Source: Limnomonas spitsbergensis (lineage: Eukaryota; Chlorophyta; Chlorophyceae; Chlamydomonadales). From it: DNA of 64,000 nt. The stretch's first letter is position 1. Each line of letters begins with the position of its first letter. A program made the position numbers and the translations under genes. The notes beneath the pieces are model-generated. The model ran no database searches and was not told the origin of the DNA. It worked only from the letters and a program-made list of their open reading frames with translations. The stretch lies in contig JAYJMM010000103.1 of assembly GCA_037349105.1 (NCBI GenBank), positions 1-64,000 on the forward strand, given 5' to 3'. Positions 26,253 to 33,835 of this stretch are shown here, piece by piece.

Positions 26253-26977
26253 CCCAGCCTGTCGCACAAGCAAAGCACCGCGCTGGAGATGGCACAACAC
26301 TTGGCCAAGGTTTTCCTGGAGCAGCTCAGCGAGGCAAAGCTGCTGGAGGCTACCGAGGGCAAGGAGAGGAGGACAGAGATGGTCAGTCAAGGTTGGTGCT
26401 GTGTGCATGGGGCATGTTGCATGGAGTTTTTGCATGGCGCTGTTTGCATGGGGCTGTGTGCATGGGGTTCATTGCACGTGGCTGTGTGCATGGGGCTGTG
26501 AACATGGGGTTTGTTACACAGGGTTTATTGCATGAGGCTGTGTGCATGGCGCTGTTTGCATGGGGCTGTGTGCATGGGGTTAATTGCACTAGGCTGTGTG
26601 CATGGGGCTGTGTACATGGGGCTTGTTACACAGGGTTTATTGCATGAGGCTGTGTGCATGGCGCTGTTTGCATGGGGCTGTGTGCATGGGGTTCATTGCA
26701 TGAGGCCGTGTGCATGGGGCTGTTTGCATGGGCCTGTGTGCTGGCCTACTGTGACATATAATTCCTGTATGGCCTGATATGTGCCATTTCATGCACGAAC
26801 CCTACAGCCCAAGGCTGTGCCAGTGGATATTGGCAAGGTGGTCAAGCGAAGGGGACCGGGAAGAAGAAAACGCCCAAGCAAGTCAAGGCTGAGATCAAGG
26901 CCAAGGCGAACAAGGCAAAGCAGGCAGAGGATGAGGAGGAGGAGGATCATGACCAGGATCAGGGCAAGGGAAAGTAG
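26253..26977 (+). CDS. Two-exon fragment: histone-fold-like helix, Lys-rich then acidic tail (candidate)
   Basis: Exon 1 (26,253 to 26,381 or 26,391) encodes a long amphipathic helix with Ala-Leu-Glu-Met-Ala-Gln-His-Leu-Ala-Lys, ending Lys-Glu-Arg-Arg-Thr-Glu-Met. Exon 2 (26,814-26,977) ends in a Lys-rich segment, then Ala-Glu-Asp-Glu-Glu-Glu-Glu-Asp and a Lys-Gly-Lys stop. Donor GTCAGT at 26,382 gives phase 0 and would continue Ala-Val-Pro-Val-Asp-Ile-Gly-Lys-Val-Val-Lys, as in a histone-fold third helix, but needs one extra base in the G4 run at 26,851-26,854 to reach the Lys/acidic tail. Donor GTTGGT at 26,392 gives phase 1 and joins without a frame break. Helix plus basic plus acidic tail resembles small histone-fold subunits such as those of DNA polymerase epsilon, but this is a shape argument only. 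The N-terminal exon is missing. Confidence 0.35.
26398..26745 (+). repeat. Intronic 14-bp minisatellite with 112-bp higher-order period
   Basis: About 25 units of a 14-bp repeat, consensus GCATGGGGCTGTGT, fill most of the intron between the exons ending at 26,381/26,391 and starting at 26,814. A block marked by GTTACACAGGGTTTATTGC occurs at 26,513 and 26,625, exactly 112 bp (eight units) apart, with the same variant order between. The stop-poor unit keeps several frames open and produces spurious Met/Cys/Gly/His-rich reading frames. Confidence 0.9.
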
Positions 26978-26994
26978 TGGCGCGACTTACCTGT

Positions 26995-27170
26995 GCAGAC
27001 TTTTCATAATAATATGTTAAGGGCTGTGCGCTCAGGAAATTAAACTGTTTGCTCAAAATGGCTGCTGCAGGGTAAAAGCGCTGCGCGGACCCATGCCTTT
27101 TTTCCTGCGCGGACAATATCCTAAAATAATGAAATGAGGGGTGCGCAAACCCTATTCGATTCTACAGTAC
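26995..27170. repeat. Dispersed repeat, copy 2
   Basis: Second clear copy of the 25,030-25,200 element, with TTAAGGGCTGTGCGCTC, GCTCAAAATGGCTGCTGC, GCGCGGAC words and CAAACCCTATTCG in the same order. It begins just after the stop codon of the plus-strand exon ending at 26,977, so it would form that gene's 3' flank. Confidence 0.65.
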
Positions 27171-27198
27171 ACCGGTATATCTGGATTATCTGGTGTTG

Positions 27199-27680
27199 CT
27201 ATACGCAGATATGCGGCAACACTCTTATTTTTTCTACATGCTGGAAATATGTGTCTTGAATCCTCTCCTCATAGGCGCTACAATTCATTTGTTTGAGTAT
27301 ATGCGCACTTCTGCGGTGCTCCCTCCAGGTGGGCAAGCTACACTGGAAGTTATGGTTTGATTTCTTGCACAAGGGCTGTTTGCATGGCACCAGCTGTGCA
27401 AGGCGCACCAGGGAGGGCTCGTGCCACTTTGGGTCCAGGGTCCACCCGAAGTACATAATCACAGGTGTGGGGATGGCAGCATGTGGTCTCAACCATGCAT
27501 GTATAGCATGAACTTTTCTGCACGTTGCTAACACCAGGCCACCCCAACACGTTTGATTCCTGGTACATGGTCACCGGTGCGGGCATGGCGTCAGCTTGCT
27601 GTCCAACATGCAGACATAATATCGGGCGTACTTGCTTGTATGGACCTTTCCGCACGTTCATGAGACTACGCTAGCCCAAG
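27199..27680 (-). pseudogene. Decayed tandem copies of the Cys-pair/Ala-Met-Pro-Thr-Pro segment
   Basis: Two tandem copies (about 27,448-27,550 and 27,556-27,675) match the segment at 25,672-25,790. On the minus strand, Ala-Met-Pro-Thr-Pro becomes Ala-Ile-Pro-Thr-Pro and Ala-Met-Pro-Ala-Pro. Cys-Pro-Val-Cys becomes Cys-Tyr-Thr-Cys in one copy and is lost in the other. The distance between the Cys pair position and this motif is 18, 19 and 20 bases in the three copies, so the frames no longer agree. This indicates decay. The plus strand is also open here (a frame ending Gly-Val-Gly-Met-Ala-Ala-Cys-Gly), so strand assignment is tentative. Confidence 0.35.
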
Positions 27681-28000
27681 TGTAACGGCGTGGATTTGGC
27701 TTTGGTCCAGGCTACGTTGTTTCAATAACTCTCACGCCTCCCACGGGGCGTAGCTTTCTAGCCCAACTTTTTGGATCCAGGGGGCACATCAGGAGCACTG
27801 CATGATGAGCGCGTAGATATGACGCCGGGTGGTAGCTAGAATGTAGCTTAAGCACTGGCGAAATAAATGGTGTGGGGTATGCCTAGCGCGCAAAGCACTT
27901 GGGTTACCATATGGAAAGTTTGATACCCTTAAGGTTTTATCCCACACACAGTGCGTAGTTGTTGACAGAGGCATGCCCTTGTCTCTCGATTGCTACCTAG

Positions 28001-29084
28001 GTGCGGTGCTGCCTGTTATGAGGAACATCTTCCAATTGGTGGACAGCAGCATGTCCGGCGAGGGTAACAAGAAGGCCCCTCGGGCGCTGAGGGCCAGAAC
28101 GGTGGACGGCGAGCTGATCGTGGGTCTCCTCTGCGCCTCCTTAGCAAACGCAGACATGTTCAGGCAGATGACATAAGGGCTGGCAGGCCCATGTTTATTT
28201 CCCCGGCTACGAGGCTCCCTTGGACAGGCTACACCTCACTGGACGACACCCGGATGGAAACCAATCTGGGCATGTGTTCCGTCCCGAGTAGCATGGCAGG
28301 ACATGTAATAGGCTTTGCCAGGATGCTGGTTCGGCGAACACAATTGTAGCACGGAACTGAGCGACAGAACATGGATGTCTGGCCTCACATTATGTTTTTA
28401 CGGTAGGTTTTGGACGACAGCTTTATTGAAATGGCTGCAGGTCTTAACTAGCGGTACATTTTACACGGCTGCTAGATTGAAATGGCTGCTGCAGTCAGAT
28501 GGTTGCAAGTTTGATGCCCAAATGTTAATGAAAATCAGAACTAAAAATGAGGTGGTACCATCCTCGGTGGCAACAGCTTCATCAGCACCACCGCGGACAT
28601 TACTCGGTACAATGAGCTCCTGCCCAAACACGCTAGGGGCGATAAGACAGGTTTGCCACCATGGTGAGGGAGTACAATCAGGAGGCCATCAACGCCTTGC
28701 AAGTTCCTCACATTGCCAGGCAGCAAGGCATTACCATCAACTCCAAGACTGAAAAGCAGCTTGCAGCATTTGACTGAACAGTTGCGAGGGAGCTGAGCCG
28801 AAGGGGTTCAGCTGTCATGATGGAGGTTTTTTCTTCCACTGCACTCCCCACAATCTTGTCTCTCCTTTTGTGCAAAATGTCATTCTGCATTTGGGAACAT
28901 GATGGTGGCTGCCGAGGCCAGCGCCAAGAGAGAGAACTTGAAGCCTAGCCGCCAGCGTGATATTGGATCATGTCTGCCGCACACCATCAGGACGAAACTA
29001 GGGAGGCCCAACATGCAGGGCCAGGGACCCAAGTCCTGCCGATGTGGTTGGAAGCCTAGAAAGAGTGAACGTTGGCTGCACTGA
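28001..29084 (+). pseudogene. Broken plus-strand coding region of unknown family
   Basis: Several GC-rich coding-like pieces follow one another. From 28,001 (after a TACCTAG acceptor) a frame runs to a TAA at 28,174-28,176. One base later in phase, a frame with His-Val-Tyr-Phe-Pro-Gly-Tyr-Glu continues to TAG at 28,289. From 28,552 (after TGAG) a frame with Gly-Gly-Asn-Ser-Phe and Asp-Ile-Thr-Arg-Tyr-Asn-Glu stops at 28,665, but a frame starting one base earlier (28,664) continues with Arg-Glu-Tyr-Asn-Gln-Glu to TGA at 28,775, then stays open with Val-Ala-Arg-Glu-Leu-Ser-Arg-Arg-Gly. At 28,899 an open frame ends in Cys-Arg-Cys-Gly and a stop at 29,082. The breaks suggest a decayed or badly sequenced gene. 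A transposon origin is possible, and no family was recognised. Confidence 0.4.
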
Positions 29085-29176
29085 TGACCGTGTTATTCTC
29101 CATCAAGTCCCGTACAAAATCCCTTCAGTCTAGGATTAGGTGGGCTGGCAGCGGCGCAGCACATGACTGAGCTGAT
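29085..29176. other. Short intergenic spacer, nothing recognised
   Basis: Lies between the end of the broken plus-strand region and the 3' end of the minus-strand small gene (convergent arrangement). No polyadenylation hexamer or repeat was identified. Confidence 0.5.
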
Positions 29177-29514
29177 TTAGACGCTCAGCTGCTGGCCCAT
29201 GGCCTCAGAGTTCGCATGGTTCGTCTGATAGTCGTCAATGACTGCGATCTCCGGGGGCTTTGTATACCATAGACAGTGGCCTTAAACCTGAGAAACAAAC
29301 ACAAGTTAGCAGTGAACCGTGACCACAACAGTGCGAGCAGCTTTGCTGCACAAGCACAGCCGCTTACCTCCACAAGCAACCAAGTTCCTTGATAGACTCC
29401 CGTTTGCTTTCTTGGAGCGACGCTGGATGATCGCTCCGCTCTGCACAGGAGCGGGGGGAATTTCAGGCAAGTTGGAAGGCTTGTTGAGGTGCTGTTACCC
29501 TCTGCGGGTGTCAT
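29177..29514 (-). CDS. Small three-exon gene, unknown protein (~63-66 aa)
   Basis: Exon 1 is 29,499-29,514 (ATG at 29,514, five codons plus one base). Intron 1 is 29,441-29,498 (58 bp, GTAACA...GTGCAG with a C-rich 3' end). Exon 2 is 29,368-29,440 (73 bp). Intron 2 is 29,288-29,367 (80 bp, GTAAGC...TTTCTCAG). Exon 3 ends at 29,185 or 29,177. Phases agree at both junctions. The product begins Met-Thr-Pro-Ala-Glu-Glu-Arg-Ser-Asp-His and is charged in the middle (Glu-Ser-Lys-Arg-Glu-Ser-Ile-Lys-Glu-Leu). In exon 3 the direct frame gives an Arg-rich end, stopping at 29,185. One extra C in the C5 run (29,253-29,257) would instead give Glu-Ile-Ala-Val-Ile-Asp-Asp-Tyr and a stop at 29,177, which looks more protein-like. 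A TATA box lies upstream. No family was recognised. Confidence 0.5.
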
Positions 29515-29566
29515 GTCGCGTACGCTTGCCCTGTACTGTACTGAAATGTTAAACGTGCAGCATCCC

Positions 29567-29575
29567 CTATATATG
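29567..29575 (-). promoter_or_regulatory. TATA box of the small minus-strand gene
   Basis: The minus strand reads CATATATAG here, about 53 nt upstream of the ATG at 29,514. A start site about 30 nt downstream of the box would leave a leader of about 25 nt. The next plus-strand coding begins near 29,744, so the ~230 bp between the two genes would be a divergent promoter region. Confidence 0.5.
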
Positions 29576-29743
29576 CTCGAATACTGCTGCAGCCAGCTGC
29601 ACGGGAAGGTTGTAAAGGAGGGCGGAAGTAGCATGCACGCGGAAGGCGCGTAAAGACTAGGAGGTCAAGCACAGTGAGCTGTCAGCCAGGCTGTCAGACA
29701 CCATGGCATATTTGATACGCAACTGCCCGAGTCAGTTGCCAAC

Positions 29744-30237
29744 ATGATCGCAGTTCAGGCGACGCCCTCCCAATCCACCAACGGGGATTGCCAGGATCCA
29801 GCGGGTTGTCGGACTGCATGCATACACCTGGGATACAGGGTCAACTTGTATTTGTTGCACCTGCTAACGTTCAAGGTAATGCTAGTGATTCGGGTTGCAA
29901 CTCGCATCGTCCCCTGTTCAAAATATGTCGTGAAATGGCGAAATGGATCCCCGCGGCTATTTTCAAATTGCAAGGGTTCTTCGTCACCAGTGCATCCCAC
30001 CTCTTTTCGCAGATATCTTGGGTCCTCCTACCCCGGCCGATGTAGTCGTGTCGCCTCATCCCTCGCAGCAGGACCCGCCCGCGACTCCTGCTGTTGTCAC
30101 TTCCGACGTTCTCACGGTGTACAAACACGCGGTCATTGAGGGGCTACGTACCTACGTGATGGCAGCCGAAGATACACTGTCCCTGAATGTCGGCCTCTTC
30201 AAAGCCATGCTGCCCTGCCTATCAGATGCACCTCCAG
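29744..30237 (+). CDS. Two-exon fragment of an unknown protein, possibly 5' part of the ubiquitin-like gene
   Basis: Exon A ends at 29,875 with CAAG before GTAATG. The intron is 29,876-30,012 (137 bp, ending CCTCTTTTCGCAG). Exon B is 30,013-30,237, ending CCAG before GTGGCT. Phase 1 agrees across the junction, giving Val-Gln-Asp-Ile-Leu-Gly-Pro-Pro-Thr-Pro. Exon B encodes a Pro/Ser/Thr-rich linker and then a helical stretch (Tyr-Lys-His-Ala-Val-Ile-Glu-Gly-Leu-Arg). In exon A the frame in use at the donor is open back to a TGA at 29,713 and has no early ATG. An ATG at 29,744 lies in another frame and would join after one extra G in the G4 run at 29,783-29,786. Its relation to downstream exons is inferred from strand and spacing only. 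Confidence 0.45.
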
Positions 30238-30257
30238 GTGGCTTGGAGCCCTCAGGA

Positions 30258-30430
30258 TGGTGTAGGACGTTGGGGCTGGCTTGGTTTCGACACACATAAT
30301 GTTTGTTTGTGCATGCCATGCATGCACATGATTGGGGTCCCTCACATGGCGTTGCATGACGTTGGGGCTCGATTGGATCGGACAAACGGAACGCATGTTG
30401 GTGCATGGCATGCATGGCATACAGTCAGGG
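30258..30430. repeat. Two-copy 92-bp tandem duplication in an intron
   Basis: GACGTTGGGGCT occurs at 30,266 and 30,358. It is followed in both copies by GG(C/A)TTGG, a (T/A)TCG(A/G)AC word, and GTGCATG(C/G)CATGCATG. The copies differ at many positions. This lies downstream of the GTGGCT donor at 30,238 and upstream of the next candidate exon. Confidence 0.65.
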
Positions 30431-30602
30431 CATGCAAGTATGCCATTATCGAGGAGAGGAAGTGGGTCAACTTTATCCCAGATGCACTCACTAACTCACA
30501 AATTCACGTCATGCTTGTTTCTCCTGTCTGAGGGGCCGTATGTGGTAAGCTTACCGCCCATGGAGAAGCCCTACAATATCGTGACGTATCAAATTCCACC
30601 AT
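30428..30602 (+). CDS. Candidate exon region, frame unresolved
   Basis: After a GTCAG acceptor, one frame reads Lys-Tyr-Ala-Ile-Ile-Glu-Glu-Arg-Lys-Trp-Val-Asn-Phe-Ile-Pro-Asp and stops at 30,531. A second frame reads Glu-Gly-Pro-Tyr-Val-Val-Ser-Leu-Pro-Pro-Met-Glu-Lys-Pro-Tyr and stops at 30,602. Each looks coding in its own half, and removing one T near 30,530 would join them. The splice phase from the donor at 30,238 fits the second frame. The first frame echoes Tyr-Lys-His-Ala-Val-Ile-Glu in the preceding exon. Confidence 0.3.
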
Positions 30603-30653
30603 AGGTTACATGAACCCTCAATCTCTATTCCCCCCCCCCCCCCTCTTTCATAG

Positions 30654-32174
30654 CCTTGCTTTACGTTCCTACGACATCCTGCGTGGCTGACTTGAAGCTG
30701 ACAACGGAGATTTACATGGAGGGAACTCTACAGACATGCAGGGCCTTTTTGGTGCGCTGAGTGGATGGGTTCAGGGTCAGGGGTTGCAGGTATGATGCAC
30801 CTGATGTTTGCAGTGCATGTACAAAAGTGCAAAGCAGGGACCATCCAGCCGTTCAGGGCCGTCATGGTGCGCTGAATAGGACTTACATGGTATAGGCCTC
30901 ATGGGGTGCATATGGCCTGTCTGGTGCATGGGGTCACATGGGGCCTACCGGGTGCTTCGGGTCACATGTGGCCTATTTGGAGCATGGGGCTACAGTGCTA
31001 CCTGGGGTAGGGGCAACATGGGTCATGTCCCCCTGGTCCTAAATCCTAAGCCCTAAACCCTTACTACATCATGAGTTCCCATGGGCCTGCCAGACACTAT
31101 GCGCCCTGCATTTTCCAGCTTGTGACTCACACAGCGTCTAAACGATTTTGTCTGGTGCGCTTCTAGGTGGGGAGCGCTGGAGACAAGCAGCACAAGGACA
31201 TCATTGAGGGCCGGACGCTTGTGTCACAGGGCATCAAAGATGGGGATACCATATTGATGGATATTCGGGTGAGCTATACCCAGAGGAGGGGAGGGGGAGG
31301 TCATCTGGATCCCGGCCACTGAGCTCACGAGCGGTAGCTCGAGGTACACAGGGAGGTGTGTGTGTGGATGCCAGCAAAATCTGATGCTACAGCCACAGTG
31401 ATTAGCGCTGAGGTTATGCAATCACGACTGCCGTAAGCAGTCATGTTGTTCAAAGGGTGTGTGGACATCAGGTATTCCTTGCGGAAATAACTAAAGATAT
31501 TGCCTCCCCTTTTGATGCGCCTTGATTTGGGTGAGTGCATCTTAAATGGGGTGCCCAAGCCCCGGCCTGTACAACTATATAGGAAAGGAGATTGCAAGTA
31601 TGTGTGGGCCAGGGTCCCTGGAGACCTTGGCATTTTGTGATACCATCGATGTAAGAATACCGATGCTTCAATGGAATCTCAAACTGTCAATGGTGAAAGC
31701 CTGGAGGCCAAGATGCTCCTTGTGTTAACTTGCACTTAGGCGACACACTCTGTGAGGATCGCAGTGTAGGCCCACGGCAAGCCCCAGACAGCTCACCCTA
31801 AGTTCAAACCCGCAACTGTCCCCGGAGCCGCCACCGAGCAACCAGTCCTCGGGCCTGCCTCTGCCAGCAACGGGGCAGCCATCAAAGCCTCCGCAGTTGC
31901 CAGCGGTAAACCTGCTCCCTCAGCTTCCAATTCTTCCCTTAAGGATGGCACACGTGCGGCGGCCCCCAAGGCTTTACACAGGATGAAGTGTAGGGTCAAG
32001 GCAGCTGCTGCCGGCCAGAATGGCTCCCCGACGCCCCTAACCTCCATGGCGAAGGCGGCTGGTGCTTCAGCTGCCACATCTGGGAAGACAGCCCGATTGA
32101 AGGCCAGTGCCCCTCGACATAACCAAATAACCAGCGTCTCTGCTCCCGCACCAGATTCGGAGGGGTGTGCCTAG
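30654..32174 (+). CDS. Ubiquitin-like-domain protein with Ala/Pro/Ser/Lys-rich C-terminus (3 exons seen)
   Basis: Exons: 30,654-30,751 (acceptor TCTTTCATAG after a C14 tract; donor GTGCGC, weak), 31,167-31,268 (acceptor GCTTCTAG; donor GTGAGC) and 31,770-32,174 (acceptor GTGTAG; stop TAG). Junctions are phase 0. The first two exons together resemble a ubiquitin fold: Val-Ala-Asp-Leu-Lys at the start of the helix, then Glu-Gly-Arg-Thr-Leu-Val-Ser-Gln-Gly-Ile-Lys-Asp-Gly-Asp-Thr-Ile-Leu as the last loop and strand. There is no terminal Gly-Gly, so conjugation is unlikely. The third exon encodes about 134 residues of low-complexity Ala/Pro/Ser/Lys. The N-terminal exon is not securely identified and may lie at 29.7-30.6 kb. 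The stop is followed in the same frame by Gag-like sequence. Confidence 0.6.
30885..31020. repeat. Intronic CATGGGG/GGCCT-type short repeat
   Basis: The words GGTGCATGGGGTCACATGGG, GGGTCACATGTGGCC and GGAGCATGGGGC recur at about 30-bp spacing inside the intron between the two ubiquitin-like exons. Composition resembles the 14-bp minisatellite at 26.4-26.7 kb, but the unit differs. Confidence 0.55.
31036..31064 (+). other. Plant-type telomere-like motif in an intron
   Basis: CCTAAATCCTAAGCCCTAAA is followed by CCCTTA, with three imperfect CCCTAAA-like units. It lies in the intron before the exon at 31,167. It could be a chance intron motif, since AAACCC-type words occur near other acceptors in this island, or a short interstitial telomeric remnant. 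Confidence 0.4.
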
Positions 32175-32765
32175 TTTTTAGGGTTTGTAAAGCACTCGGT
32201 GGCCCACATGTTCTGTGAAGGGCTGCCAGGGGCAGTTAGAGTAAAGCTGACTGCATTTCTCATGACCGTGCTAGGCTACCTGAAAATGACGGATGAGGGT
32301 CATGTGGAATTCCTGACACAGCAGGTGCTCATGTGGGAGAGGTTCGCCATGGAATTGGGGGACATGGCTGCCCTGGACACCAGGCAAGGGCCATGAGACA
32401 ACAGCAGAGGAGGCAGGGGGAGCAGCAGACGGGACGCGGCAGACGAGATAGGCCAAGCCAGTGGGAGGCCATGCCTAGATTGGATGGGCCGGGATCTATG
32501 CCTTTACAGAACAACAACCAGCCTGCCAGGCAGGAAGGAAGAGGCAAGGGGTCACGTGGGCCGACCAAGCCACAGCCTTGACGACCAGCACCCACGGCAC
32601 TGGAGGTGCTCCCAAGGCTTGTTCCAATGCGGCAGCTTGGACCACCTGGCAAGGGACTGCAGGATTCCCAGGGCTAGAGACGAACGCCGCCCAACTCCCC
32701 TGGCCACCGACATTGCTACGGGGCAGGCCAGGCCGCCGCAACAGCCTAGAGGGGTCCGACGGTAG
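32175..32765 (+). pseudogene. Retrotransposon Gag remnant with zinc knuckle
   Basis: Coding-like sequence follows the TAG at 32,172 in the same frame. It first reads Met-Phe-Cys-Glu-Gly-Leu-Pro-Gly-Ala-Val-Arg, a typical Gag capsid phrase, and a helical segment to about 32,380. It then moves to the next frame for a Gln/Arg-rich stretch (about 32,385-32,578). It ends with Gln-Cys-Gly-Ser-Leu-Asp-His-Leu-Ala-Arg-Asp-Cys, a CCHC zinc knuckle whose first Cys is out of frame by one base at 32,622. Single missing bases at about 32,383, 32,573 and 32,622 would restore one frame to the stop at 32,763. Known Gag proteins have a capsid domain followed by such knuckles. No protease, integrase, reverse transcriptase or LTR was seen, so this is a truncated copy. 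Confidence 0.65.
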
Positions 32766-32824
32766 GAAGCTGCAGGCTGTCGCTTTCGACAGCAGGAAGC
32801 GACAGGCTGTCGCTTTCGACAGTA
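32765..32824. repeat. 30-bp tandem duplication with hairpins
   Basis: Two 30-bp copies (32,765-32,794 and 32,795-32,824) differ at three positions. Each contains CTGTCG, loop CTTT, CGACAG (32,777-32,792 and 32,807-32,822). A third partial copy, GGCTGTCGATTTTG, follows at 32,835. In one frame it encodes a 10-residue repeat, Arg-Lys-Xaa-Gln-Ala-Val-Ala-Phe-Asp-Ser. Confidence 0.85.
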
Positions 32825-33400
32825 TGAGCAGATCGGCTGTCGATTTTGTGCTTAAACGAACAGCGAACAGTGTGGAGCTCGCTGTCGCTGTACAGCATTC
32901 TCAACAGCCGTTTCTTGTAGCTGAACGTCGGATCTCTCACTTTTCCTCGGCATAGGTGTTCCTCGGAATCCGACGTATCTTTTTCTCATACAGGCTATTG
33001 CATTCCCCGCACTTCAGATTGGACGATTTTTACTACCGTAGTAGATTCGACTAAGACGGAAATCGCAACACCCCAACTGGTGAACCAGCCCTCGCTTATC
33101 GAACTAGACGGCGGATGGAATAAGAGGAGCGCATCATCTATAGCGCACAAATGGATTTAAAGAACCAGGTAACAATAATGCCTTCAACTCCAGCGTACCA
33201 TGGCATGTGAATACTACCATCCCATCCCATGCTGGTTCAGAGATTGCACGCATGGGAGTGCGGATGAATACCCTATGCTCATCATTGCAATCAACTGCCA
33301 TCCAAAAATCCATGTTCCCTGTCAGTTACGAACTAAGTAGTCAACATCGTGTATGGATCTTCTGACGCAACCAGTTTGTCATGTTTGTTCGATGCTCGTC
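32825..33400. other. Spacer with no gene recognised
   Basis: Mixed-composition DNA. I found no long open frame with coding character, no LTR-like ends and no splice-bounded exon. It separates the Gag remnant from the polypyrimidine tract before the dioxygenase-like gene. Confidence 0.5.
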
Positions 33401-33409
33401 ATGTCATCT

Positions 33410-33815
33410 TGCCCTCCTGTCATGCTCATATCTCTTGCCCCTGCTCATGTCCCTTGTCCCTGCTCCTGTTTCTGCTCTTGTCCTTTGTCACTGCTCATGT
33501 TCCTGCTCCTGTCCCATGCCCATGTCCCCTGGCCATGTTCTTGTACCCTGTCCCTTCTACCTTACTGCCTTTCTACCCTCCTTCCCTTCTACCCTCATGC
33601 CGTTATACCCTCATGATGTTCTACCCTCATGCCTTTTTGCCCTCCTACCCTCCTGCCCCTCTACCCTCCTGCCCCTCTGCCCTCCTACCCTTCTTCCTCC
33701 CATGCCCTTCTACCCTCCTGCCCTCCTACCCTCCTGCCTTTCTACTACCCTTCCTGCCCTCCTACCCTTCTGCCCTCCTACTCTACTGCCCTTCTACCCC
33801 CCTGCCCTCCCACCT
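33410..33815 (+). repeat. Polypyrimidine minisatellite upstream of the dioxygenase-like gene
   Basis: About 400 bp of irregular 10-16-bp units such as CTACCCTCCTGCCC, nearly purine-free on the plus strand apart from single A and G. It ends within a few bases of the first candidate ATG (33,818). It may be promoter or 5' UTR sequence. The Pro/Leu/Ser-rich open frames in it follow from composition. Confidence 0.85.
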
Positions 33816-33835
33816 GCATGCACCTTCATATTGTC

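Noticed and set aside
26398..26745. Met/Cys/Gly/His-rich plus-strand frame extending the 25,799 open frame to 26,647
   Set aside because: It is the 14-bp minisatellite read through. Good donors precede it, so it is intronic.
29943..30012. A frameshift at the G3 run 29,974-29,976 joining two plus-strand frames
   Set aside because: A regular intron with GTAATG donor and CCTCTTTTCGCAG acceptor joins the frames in phase, so no base change is needed.
29755..30128. Minus-strand open frames of 81-85 codons
   Set aside because: They overlap plus-strand exons with matched phases and a strong intron (29,876-30,012). The minus frames lack splice or promoter support.
32766..33350. Protease, integrase or reverse transcriptase downstream of the Gag remnant
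   Set aside because: No open frame or catalytic motif was found, so the element ends at the zinc knuckle region.
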